A program made the position numbers and the translations under genes. Below the pieces are notes generated by a model. The model saw nothing but the letters and a program-made list of their open reading frames with translations. It did no database searches and was not told the DNA's origin. Below are positions 39,018-46,520 of a stretch of 64,000 nt of DNA, piece after piece. Positions within the stretch are counted from its first letter, which is position 1. Each line of letters starts with the position of its first letter. The stretch comes from Arthrobacter sp. AQ5-05. GTDB lineage: Bacteria > Actinomycetota > Actinomycetes > Actinomycetales > Micrococcaceae. Location of the stretch: NCBI RefSeq assembly GCF_003287975.1, contig NZ_QMKQ01000001.1, forward strand, positions 310,001 to 374,000, read 5' to 3'.

Positions 39018-40313
39018 ATGAGTGAAGACACCACGATTCGCATTGAACGGTTTGAACCCGAACTCATCGACGGTGTCCCTTCGGCGGCCACCGTGGAATT
39101 CCTCACGTCCATCAGCCGCGGCTTCCACGAGGCCGCGCTGGAGCCCGAGGAGCTCAAGATCCTCGCCGGGCTCGAGCTCAACGACAACACCACCTTCACA
39201 GCCGTCTACGACGAGGCCGCGGTGCAGCCCTCGCTGCATGCCGCGGCCCCGGTGGCCACCTACGCCTCGTTCCCCGGGACGCTGAACATCGGGGGAGGGA
39301 ACCTGATGCCGGTGCACCAGATCACCTCGGTCACCGTCAGCCCCACCCACCGCCGCCGCGGCCTGCTGCGCCGGCTGGTCACCGAGGACCTTGCAGGCGC
39401 CCGCGAGGCCGGGACCGTGTTCGCCGCGTTGACCGCCTCGGAGGCGACCATCTACGGGCGCTTCGGGTTCGGCCGGGCCACCCAGCGGGCACGCTTCACG
39501 CTCAAGACCCACCGCGGGGCGGAGCTGCGCGTGGAAAACGAGGGCACCGTTGTTGCCATTGCCCCCAAGGAACTGAAGAACTACGCCCCGGGCATCTTTG
39601 CCGCCGCCCACGCCCACACGCTCGGCTCGATCAGTGCCACGCAATTCGACGTGGGCCAGGCCGCCGGGCTGTGGGAGGACTACGACTCGCTCAAGCCGGT
39701 GAAGAACCTGCGCGCCGCCCTGCACCTGGACGCCCAGGGCAAGCCCGACGGCTTCATGAGCTACATCTTTGCCGGGTGGAAGACCGCCCCGCCCACCATG
39801 GAAATCGGCCAGATGTGCACCGCCACCGGCGCCGCCCGCCGCGAACTCATCGCCTACCTCGGCGCCCACGACCTGGTGGAAAAGATCACCGGCCGCGGAC
39901 CTGTCGACGACGTGGTGCCCACCGCCCTGGAAAACGCGCGCGCCTACAGGGTCGCCTCCATGGGCGACCACCTCTGGCTGCGCATCCTTGATCTGGAGAC
40001 CGCGCTGTCCGCGCGCACCTACGGGCGCGACGGGCACATCCGGCTGCGCGTGCACGATTCCCTGGGGTTCGCCGACGGAATCTGGGACCTGATGGTCCAG
40101 GACTCCGCTGCGGGGGTGCGCCGGGCACCGGAGGGGGCAGTGCCCGAAGCGACCCTGGATGTCCGAGACCTTGCTTCGCTGTACCTGGGCGGGTTCAGCG
40201 CCACGCACCTGGCCGCGGCCGGGGTGCTGAAGGTCCACACGCCCGAGGCGCTGGGCACGCTCGACGCCCTCTTCTCCACCGACACCATTCCCTACTGCCA
40301 AGCGGATTTCTAG
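39018..40313 (+). CDS. Eis-type GNAT N-acetyltransferase (copy 2)
   Basis: A 431-aa paralogue of the preceding gene with the same three-domain layout: ITSVTVSPTHRRRGLLRRLV loop, identical LTASEATIYGRFGFGR with the catalytic Tyr, and a C-terminal Phe (QADF). The N-termini and substrate-facing regions differ, so the two copies may have diverged in specificity. It lies 59 nt after copy 1, and the deacetylase begins 4 nt after its stop, so all probably share a transcript. Confidence 0.88.
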   Translation: MSEDTTIRIERFEPELIDGVPSAATVEFLTSISRGFHEAALEPEELKILAGLELNDNTTFTAVYDEAAVQPSLHAAAPVATYASFPGTLNIGGGNLMPVHQITSVTVSPTHRRRGLLRRLVTEDLAGAREAGTVFAALTASEATIYGRFGFGRATQRARFTLKTHRGAELRVENEGTVVAIAPKELKNYAPGIFAAAHAHTLGSISATQFDVGQAAGLWEDYDSLKPVKNLRAALHLDAQGKPDGFMSYIFAGWKTAPPTMEIGQMCTATGAARRELIAYLGAHDLVEKITGRGPVDDVVPTALENARAYRVASMGDHLWLRILDLETALSARTYGRDGHIRLRVHDSLGFADGIWDLMVQDSAAGVRRAPEGAVPEATLDVRDLASLYLGGFSATHLAAAGVLKVHTPEALGTLDALFSTDTIPYCQADF

Positions 40314-40317
40314 GTCC

Positions 40318-41262
40318 ATGCACACACCGCTTTCCGGCTCCCCGACCGGGCGCCGCACGCTGCTCGCTGCCCTGCTCGGGACCGGCGCCACGTTGCTGGC
40401 CTCCTGCGCCGTCGACCCGCTGTCCCCGACGCGTCCCGCACCAACGGCCATTTCGTCGCCGTCCGCCCCGGCACCCGCACCGCCTCCACCGGTCGAGGCA
40501 ACCGCACCGGCCCGCGCGGTGCCCGGCCGCAGCGCGGTGGTCTCCGCCTATGCGTCGAAGCCCTCCGGCGCGTTCGGGCTCGAGGTCAAGGGCGTCGAGC
40601 TCGGCCTGCCGGCCACGGCGCGGGGAGCCGCGCTGACCTTCGACGCCTGCGGGGGACCCAACGGCGAGGGCTACGACTCCGCGCTGATTGCGGCACTGCG
40701 CCAACACCGGGCGCCGGCCACGCTGTTCATCAACCAGCGGTGGGCCGGGGCCAACCCGGGGCTGGTCCGTGAACTGGCCGCCGACCCGCTCTTCGAGATC
40801 GCCAACCACGGCACCACGCACGCGCCGCTGGCCAGCCGGGGGCAGAGGGCATACGGCATACCGGGCACCGCAAGCATCGGGGCCGCCTACGACGAGATCA
40901 TGGACAACCAGCGCTACCTGGCCGACACCTTCGGGATCCGCGCGAAGTTCTTCCGCTCCGGGACCGCGCACACGGACGAACTCGGTGCCGCGCTGTGCCG
41001 CGAACTGGGTCTGGTCCCGATGAATTTCACCGTCAATCTCGACGCCGGCGCGACGTTCCGAGCCGCAAGCGTCGCGGCGCAAACCAGGCAATTGCGGGCG
41101 GGGGATGTGGGGATCGCCCACTTCAACCGCCCGGCCTCGGGAACCGCCCGCGGCGTGGCCGACGCGCTGCCCGGGCTGCTCGAATCCCTCGAGGCCCGGA
41201 AGCTGGCCCTGCTCACGCTGTCCGCGGCCTTCGAAGCCCGAACCGGCACCCCGGCGGCTTGA
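40318..41262 (+). CDS. polysaccharide deacetylase-like lipoprotein
   Basis: A 314-aa secreted lipoprotein. The signal has twin arginines (GRRTLLAALLG) and a lipobox LLASC at about residue 30, so Lgt should acylate it, possibly after Tat export. A Pro/Ala-rich linker follows to about residue 70, then a NodB-type domain: ALTFDACGG (catalytic Asp), ANHGTTHAPL (metal-binding His pair), FFRSGTAHTD and a late AHFNRP. It may deacetylate cell-wall polysaccharide or peptidoglycan. The first metal Asp pair is reduced to a single Asp, as in the DACGG subgroup. Confidence 0.86.
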   Translation: MHTPLSGSPTGRRTLLAALLGTGATLLASCAVDPLSPTRPAPTAISSPSAPAPAPPPPVEATAPARAVPGRSAVVSAYASKPSGAFGLEVKGVELGLPATARGAALTFDACGGPNGEGYDSALIAALRQHRAPATLFINQRWAGANPGLVRELAADPLFEIANHGTTHAPLASRGQRAYGIPGTASIGAAYDEIMDNQRYLADTFGIRAKFFRSGTAHTDELGAALCRELGLVPMNFTVNLDAGATFRAASVAAQTRQLRAGDVGIAHFNRPASGTARGVADALPGLLESLEARKLALLTLSAAFEARTGTPAA

Positions 41263-41282
41263 CAACCTGCCGGTTTGCCGTT

Positions 41283-41312
41283 TTGACCCGGCAGGGTGCA
41301 GGGGAATAGACT
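41283..41312 (+). promoter_or_regulatory. promoter of rpsA
   Basis: TTGACC (41283-41288), 18-nt spacer, TAGACT (41307-41312). It predicts a leader of about 105 nt before the rpsA ATG, long enough for RNA-level control. Confidence 0.65.
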
Positions 41313-41424
41313 AGGCGAGCGTGTTGCGGCTATTGCCGTGCCCGCACCCAAGCTAAATTCGGAAAATGCCGGGGCTTCCGGCTGCCCGACTCATACAGAC
41401 TATCCACATCGGAGTCCCTACTAC

Positions 41425-42891
41425 ATGACCATCACCTCCAACGAGAAGACCAGTGCCCCGGTCGTTGCAATCAACGACATTGGCTCTGCTGAAGACTTCC
41501 TCGCTGCCGTCGACGCCACCATCAAGTACTTCAACGATGGCGACCTCGTCGAAGGCATCGTCGTCAAGGTTGACCGCGACGAAGTTCTGCTCGACATCGG
41601 TTACAAGACCGAAGGTGTCATCCCTTCCCGCGAACTTTCCATCAAGCACGATGTTGACCCGGGCGACGTCGTCGCCGTCGGCGACAACGTCGAGGCCCTC
41701 GTCCTCACCAAGGAGGACAAGGAAGGTCGTTTGATCCTGTCCAAGAAGCGTGCTCAGTACGAGCGTGCCTGGGGCGACATCGAAAAGATCAAGGAAGAAG
41801 ACGGCGTCGTTACCGGCACCGTCATCGAGGTGGTCAAGGGCGGCCTTATCCTCGACATCGGCCTGCGCGGCTTCCTGCCGGCATCGCTTGTCGAAATGCG
41901 CCGTGTGCGCGATCTGGCTCCGTACATCGGCCAGGAAATCGAAGCCAAGATCATCGAGCTGGACAAGAACCGCAACAACGTTGTGCTGTCCCGCCGTGCA
42001 TGGCTCGAGCAGACCCAGTCCGAGGTTCGCTCCACGTTCCTCAACAAGCTGGAAAAGGGCCAGGTTCGTCCGGGCGTCGTTTCCTCCATCGTCAACTTCG
42101 GTGCATTCGTGGACCTTGGCGGCGTAGACGGCCTCGTCCACGTTTCCGAGCTGTCCTGGAAGCACATCGACCACCCGTCCGAGGTTGTCGAGGTTGGCCA
42201 GGAAGTCACCGTCGAGGTTCTCGAAGTGGATCTGGACCGCGAGCGTGTTTCGCTCTCGCTCAAGGCCACCCAGGAAGATCCGTGGCAGACCTTCGCCCGC
42301 ACCCACGCCCTCGGGCAGGTTGTACCGGGTAAGGTCACCAAGCTTGTTCCGTTCGGTGCATTCGTGCGTGTCGAAGACGGAATCGAAGGCCTCGTGCACA
42401 TCTCCGAGCTGGCCGTGCGCCACGTGGAGCTGGCAGAGCAGGTTGTCTCCGTTGGAGACGAGCTGTTCGTCAAGGTCATCGACATCGACCTCGAGCGTCG
42501 CCGCATCTCGCTGTCCCTCAAGCAGGCCAACGAGGGCGTCGATCCGGAAGGCACCGAATTCGATCCGGCACTCTACGGCATGGCCGCAGAGTACGACGAA
42601 GAGGGCAACTACAAGTACCCGGAGGGCTTCGACCCGGAGACCAACGAGTGGCTCGAAGGCTTCGAGACCCAGCGTGCGGCTTGGGAGCAGCAGTACGCTG
42701 ACGCCCAGACCCGCTGGGAAGCACACAAGAAGCAGGTTGCCCAGCACGTGCTCGACGATGCAGCAGCAGAATCGGCTCCGGCCGAGTCCGCTTCTTCGTC
42801 CTACTCCTCGGAAGCCCCGGCTCCCGAGGCAGGCACCCTGGCATCCGACGAGGCCCTCGCAGCACTGCGCGAGAAGCTCACCGGCGCCTAA
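41425..42891 (+). CDS. rpsA: 30S ribosomal protein S1
   Basis: A 488-aa S1 protein with four S1 RNA-binding repeats (about 38-108, 124-190, 208-278 and 295-364), each with the G(F/A)LP or GAFV core (RGFLPASLVEM, FGAFVDLGGVDGLVH, FGAFVRVEDGIEGLVH). The C-terminal 120 residues are acidic, then Ser/Ala-rich, as in other actinobacteria, which have four repeats instead of six. Codon use is visibly biased (many GTT/GCA/CGT codons), as expected of a highly expressed gene. Confidence 0.97.
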   Translation: MTITSNEKTSAPVVAINDIGSAEDFLAAVDATIKYFNDGDLVEGIVVKVDRDEVLLDIGYKTEGVIPSRELSIKHDVDPGDVVAVGDNVEALVLTKEDKEGRLILSKKRAQYERAWGDIEKIKEEDGVVTGTVIEVVKGGLILDIGLRGFLPASLVEMRRVRDLAPYIGQEIEAKIIELDKNRNNVVLSRRAWLEQTQSEVRSTFLNKLEKGQVRPGVVSSIVNFGAFVDLGGVDGLVHVSELSWKHIDHPSEVVEVGQEVTVEVLEVDLDRERVSLSLKATQEDPWQTFARTHALGQVVPGKVTKLVPFGAFVRVEDGIEGLVHISELAVRHVELAEQVVSVGDELFVKVIDIDLERRRISLSLKQANEGVDPEGTEFDPALYGMAAEYDEEGNYKYPEGFDPETNEWLEGFETQRAAWEQQYADAQTRWEAHKKQVAQHVLDDAAAESAPAESASSSYSSEAPAPEAGTLASDEALAALREKLTGA

Positions 42892-42936
42892 GCCAACCTG
42901 TGCCAACGGATCATTGATCCACGCTAGGTAGCTTGA

Positions 42937-42975
42937 CCGAAGGCCCCTTCCACCATTGGTGGAAGGGGCCTTCGG
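42937..42975. terminator. terminator after rpsA
   Basis: A perfect 18-bp stem (42937-42954 with 42958-42975, loop ATT), 45 nt after the rpsA stop. There is no T-run. Confidence 0.78.
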
Positions 42976-43027
42976 CGTTCACGGCTAGGGTGGGAATGTC
43001 TCTAAACCTCTCTTGACAAGGAATATC

Positions 43028-44368
43028 TTGGCTTCGTTGCGTCCCGTGCCCGGCCAGCTTCCGCTGGTCGCACTCTCCACCTCCACGGGAGGGACCCTGC
43101 CGAGGAGGCCGGGCACCAACCCCGTGTTCTGGGCCGCGTGGCTGGTCCTGGCCGCGTCGTTGCTGTTCCACCTGGCCAGCGGACCGGACGCGAAACCGGC
43201 GAGCTTTGCCGAGTACATGCGTGCCGTCGAGTCCCCGGTCCCCGAATGGGTCCACTGGGCACGCGACGGGTTGCTCGCCTGCCTCAAGGTGCTGGTCTTT
43301 GCCGGATTCATCCTGGTCCGCAGGCTTCCGGTCATCGGCCTGCTGGTGGTCTCCGGCATCGCGGCGGGCACCCACGCGCTCGGGCAGCCGGCCTGGACCT
43401 GGACGGTCGCTGCCGTGCTGCTGCTCGGTATCGCGGGCACCGACGCGTGGGCCCGGGTGCGCCAAGTGCGCTTCCTGGGTCCGCGGGATGCCCCGAAGAC
43501 CTGGGTGTCACCGGCCGAGCTTCCCGATGGCTGGCCTCGCCTGCGCCCCGGCAAGGGCCGGTTCACGGCCTTGGGGCTCGGGTGCCTTGGCTTCCTGGCC
43601 GGGACGCTGCTGCTGGCCGGCCCGCATGCCCGGCTTTTGGAGGCGCCGATCCTCAAGGAGAACGACGACCCGTTGGACAGCTGGCCGCTGGCCCTTGCGG
43701 TCCTGGGCGCGGTGGTGGCCCTGCAGGCCCTGCTCGCGTTGCTGGGGCAGTTCCTCGTGACCCCGCGCAACGGCTGGCTCGTCGTCGACGTGGGGGATGC
43801 CGACCCGCACGAGGTGTTCGAGGCGGTCGAAACCCAGCTTCCCCCGATGCCGCTGGCCGAAGCCCGGCGCACACGGGGGTGCACTTGTGCCGACGGCCTG
43901 GAGCCCGAAGCGGACGCCGAGCCGCGTGCCTTGATCTGGGTCGACGAGGAATGCCCGGCCCACGGCTCCGGGCACCTGAATTCGCTGGCTGCCGGGGACT
44001 TCCTGCTGCTGGCGGACAAGCCATGGACCTACGACGAGGAATCGGAGGCGTTGGCTCCCCACGCCGGGCACGGGGCAACAGGCCAGCTGCTGTTCCATGT
44101 GGGATCCATGCGGGGTGCATCGCTGAACCAGGACACCAGGGCACGGCATTCGGGATTGCTGGTGGAAGAACGGTTGGGGCGTCGCGCGGGGAAGGACGGC
44201 GAACAAGCCGGCCCGAGACTGGCCGATGCCATTGCATGGCTGGACGAGGAAGAACTCATCGACATCATCGACCTGCGCGCCATCGGCCTGTACGGGTGCG
44301 TGCTGCGCAGCCGCGGGAACATGCCGGGCTATTTCCCGGAACCTGCCCCGCAGCTACTGAAGCCCTGA
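43028..44368 (+). CDS. uncharacterised membrane protein with cytosolic C-terminal half
   Basis: A 446-aa protein of unknown function. Four to five transmembrane helices lie in the first half (about residues 32-52, 80-98, 102-120, 122-140 and 180-202), with another near 220-240. The C-terminal 200 residues are hydrophilic and contain Cys/His-bearing stretches (RRTRGCTCADG, DEECPAHGSGHL). The TTG at 43028 is chosen because AAGGA (43018-43022) is ideally spaced; a TTG at 43013 would overlap that signal. It ends tail-to-tail with the next gene (15-nt overlap). Confidence 0.72.
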   Translation: MASLRPVPGQLPLVALSTSTGGTLPRRPGTNPVFWAAWLVLAASLLFHLASGPDAKPASFAEYMRAVESPVPEWVHWARDGLLACLKVLVFAGFILVRRLPVIGLLVVSGIAAGTHALGQPAWTWTVAAVLLLGIAGTDAWARVRQVRFLGPRDAPKTWVSPAELPDGWPRLRPGKGRFTALGLGCLGFLAGTLLLAGPHARLLEAPILKENDDPLDSWPLALAVLGAVVALQALLALLGQFLVTPRNGWLVVDVGDADPHEVFEAVETQLPPMPLAEARRTRGCTCADGLEPEADAEPRALIWVDEECPAHGSGHLNSLAAGDFLLLADKPWTYDEESEALAPHAGHGATGQLLFHVGSMRGASLNQDTRARHSGLLVEERLGRRAGKDGEQAGPRLADAIAWLDEEELIDIIDLRAIGLYGCVLRSRGNMPGYFPEPAPQLLKP

Positions 44369-44620
44369 GCCCGGGGGATCGATCCCGAAACGGCGTTCTG
44401 GCACGACAGACGCCACGCCGCGCACCCCGGCCAGCCGGGCCCGTCCCGAGTCCTCGGCGTGCCCCACGACCTGGCCGAGCGTGCCCAGCACCCGGTCGAT
44501 GGCCAGGCCGGCTTCCTCCAGGTCATGGGCAACCTCCTGGACCCGCTCCAGGTAGGCATCCTGGACGGTCACGACGAAGGTGGTGCTCCGTGGCAGCGGC
44601 GCCTGGCCGGAATCATCCAT
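44354..44620 (-). CDS. small I9 propeptide/inhibitor-like protein
   Basis: An 88-aa protein whose pattern of strands and helices (TFVVTVQD, AYLERVQEVAHDLEEAGL, IDRVLGTLGQVVGHAE, RARLAGVRGVASVVPERRF) fits the ferredoxin-like fold of peptidase inhibitor I9, the subtilisin propeptide. Similar short proteins are often mislabelled ketohydroxyglutarate aldolase; no aldolase motif is present. Its start overlaps the 3' end of the S8 protease gene by 8 nt, so both are made together. It probably acts in trans as chaperone or inhibitor of that protease. The functional link is inference. Confidence 0.68.
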   Translation of the reverse strand: MDDSGQAPLPRSTTFVVTVQDAYLERVQEVAHDLEEAGLAIDRVLGTLGQVVGHAEDSGRARLAGVRGVASVVPERRFGIDPPGSGLQ

Positions 44621-45884
44621 GGCCGTAGTAGCTTTCCGGCGAGTCGTCCTCCGGTGCAGCTTCCTGCGGTGCCGGGGCCGGCGTTTCGGGCGCGGCCGGG
44701 GAAGGGGACTGCACCAGGCCGGCTGCGACATCGACGGAGGGCCGCTCCAGCCGTTGGGCTTCCTGGGCCAGCTCTGCCCACAGCTCGCGGCCCCGGAAAC
44801 CGGTGGCCTCGGACAGCAGTGCGGCAACGCCCGCGGCATGCGGGGTCGCCATCGAGGTGCCGCTGATGGTGTTGTAGCGCTTGGGCATCGGCCAGGAGGA
44901 ATAGATGCCCACCCCGGGACCGGCAATGTCGACCTGGCCACCGCGCCCCGGCAGCGTGCGCGCGGAGAAATCGGCGACAGCCAGCTGCGCATCAAGCGCA
45001 CCGACGGCCATGATGTACGGGCTGTTGGCCGGCGCCCCGACGAAGCCCGGGTCCCCGGCCGAGCGCCGCGCGTTGTTCCCGGCCGCCGCGATGATCAGCG
45101 TGCCGCGTTCCAGCGCGCGCCGGCCCGCCGCCACATACGGCGGATGCACCTGCCGCACGTCGGCGCCCAGGGACATGGAGACGATGTGGCAGTCGTGTTG
45201 CAGCGCCCAGTCGATCCCGGCCAGGATGCCGGAGTCCGAGCCGGACCCGTCGTTGCCCAGGACCTTGCCCGCGTAGATGGAGGCCCCGGGCGCCACCCCG
45301 TAGCCGCGGGCCCCGTCCAGGGTGCGCGGACCGCAGGAGGTGCCGATGCAGTGGGTCCCGTGCCCGTGCCCGTCGTGGGAATCCTCGCCGTCGATGAAGG
45401 ACTCGGTGGTGACGTCGCGCCCGGCGAAATCCGGGTGCCCTGCATCAAAGCCGGTGTCCAGCACCGCCACCCTGATCCCGTTCCCGGTGTACCCGGACTC
45501 GGCGGCGAGCACCGCCGCCAGCCCCCAGGTCAACGTCGGGGTGTCGGCGAAGGCCGGGGCGGCGGAGGCCCCGGGGTCGGTGGCCGTCGGCAGGATCCGG
45601 TACCGCATTTCCGGCACGATGTGCATGGGCAGGCCCTGGGCGGTGCAGCGGGCCCGCAATTCGCCCAGCTGCCCGGATTCCGCGTCCACCACCGCCACGC
45701 CGAGCCGCGGGAAGTACCCGTCGAGGTCGAAGCCCTGGGCCTCGAGCATGCCGGGCACCTCGTCCTGCAGGGCCCTGGCGCCGAAGCGGGCGGAGGCGGC
45801 AGGGCCGGGTTGGTCAAAGACCACCACGAAGCGTCCGGGAACCGGAACGGCGGCGGGTGGGAGCGGCTTTTCTGGGTCGACCAT
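44613..45884 (-). CDS. S8 family subtilisin-like serine protease
   Basis: A 423-aa subtilase. The catalytic triad is Asp143 (VAVLDTGFDAGHPDF), His175 (GHGHGTHCIGT) and Ser344 (SGTSMATPHAAGVAALL); the oxyanion Asn270 is in AAAGNN. Residues 17-100 look like an in-cis I9-type prodomain. No signal peptide is visible, so it is either cytosolic or exported by a non-classical route. The C-terminal 45 residues are Pro/Ala/Glu-rich. GAAGGAG precedes the ATG. A small I9-like gene overlaps its 3' end. Confidence 0.92.
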   Translation of the reverse strand: MVDPEKPLPPAAVPVPGRFVVVFDQPGPAASARFGARALQDEVPGMLEAQGFDLDGYFPRLGVAVVDAESGQLGELRARCTAQGLPMHIVPEMRYRILPTATDPGASAAPAFADTPTLTWGLAAVLAAESGYTGNGIRVAVLDTGFDAGHPDFAGRDVTTESFIDGEDSHDGHGHGTHCIGTSCGPRTLDGARGYGVAPGASIYAGKVLGNDGSGSDSGILAGIDWALQHDCHIVSMSLGADVRQVHPPYVAAGRRALERGTLIIAAAGNNARRSAGDPGFVGAPANSPYIMAVGALDAQLAVADFSARTLPGRGGQVDIAGPGVGIYSSWPMPKRYNTISGTSMATPHAAGVAALLSEATGFRGRELWAELAQEAQRLERPSVDVAAGLVQSPSPAAPETPAPAPQEAAPEDDSPESYYGHG

Positions 45885-45972
45885 TGGTGGCTCCTTCGTC
45901 AGGTGGGTGCACCGCGATCCGGAAGCCGTGGCCCCGGGAGCAGCATCTGCTGGCTGTCGAGTACCGAGAACT

Positions 45973-46427
45973 CTACCTTCGTCCCGGGGCGCCCGGTAGG
46001 GCCGGGGAACGCAGCTCCCGGTAGCTCAACGCCACCAGGGAATCGGCGATGCCCGCGGCCACCCACGGCGGATCGTGCTCACGCAGCGGCACATCGACCA
46101 GCGTGCGGATGGGGGCTGGATGCCCGGCCGGTGCCACGCCGCCAATCACCTGCCCGGTCGTCCGCTTCACGAAATCCGGCGAGGCGCGCTTGGGCTTCCA
46201 TCCGCCAGGTGCCGCACCGACAAGCCTCGTGTCCACGCGGCCGGCGCCGCTGGACATGACAGCAGCGGCTCTCCCTCGCAGTCGAAGACCAGCGAATTGG
46301 CGATGGCGGGTTCCTCGCAGCCCAGGTAGTCGGCGGCGGTGTGGGTTCCCTGGTCAAGGACCTTGAGGCCGGCGGTGATCCCCGCGCGGTCGAGGTCGGA
46401 GACGACCCTTGCGTGTTTTGCGTTCAT
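45973..46427 (-). pseudogene. YbaK/EbsC aminoacyl-tRNA deacylase, single-base frameshift
   Basis: Starting at 46427, MNAKHARVVSDLDRAGITAG and VFDCEGEPLL match the YbaK/ProX editing family. The match continues in another frame from MSSGAGRVDTRLVG through GQVIGGVAPAGHPAPIRTLVDV to 45973. Near 46260 the minus strand reads CTGCTGTCATG where CTGCTGGTCATG would restore the frame, so one base is missing. Restored, the protein would be about 151 aa, typical for the family, which hydrolyses mischarged Cys-tRNA(Pro) or Ala-tRNA(Pro). Real decay or a sequencing error are both possible. Confidence 0.82.
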
Positions 46428-46520
46428 GGGTGGCTGGAATCTCCTTCGCTGGCCATCGGTCGGTTCCGGCCACCCTGGCGAATCGGTTTCCGGGCCGCGA
46501 ACCATGGCGCGGATCGGCGC

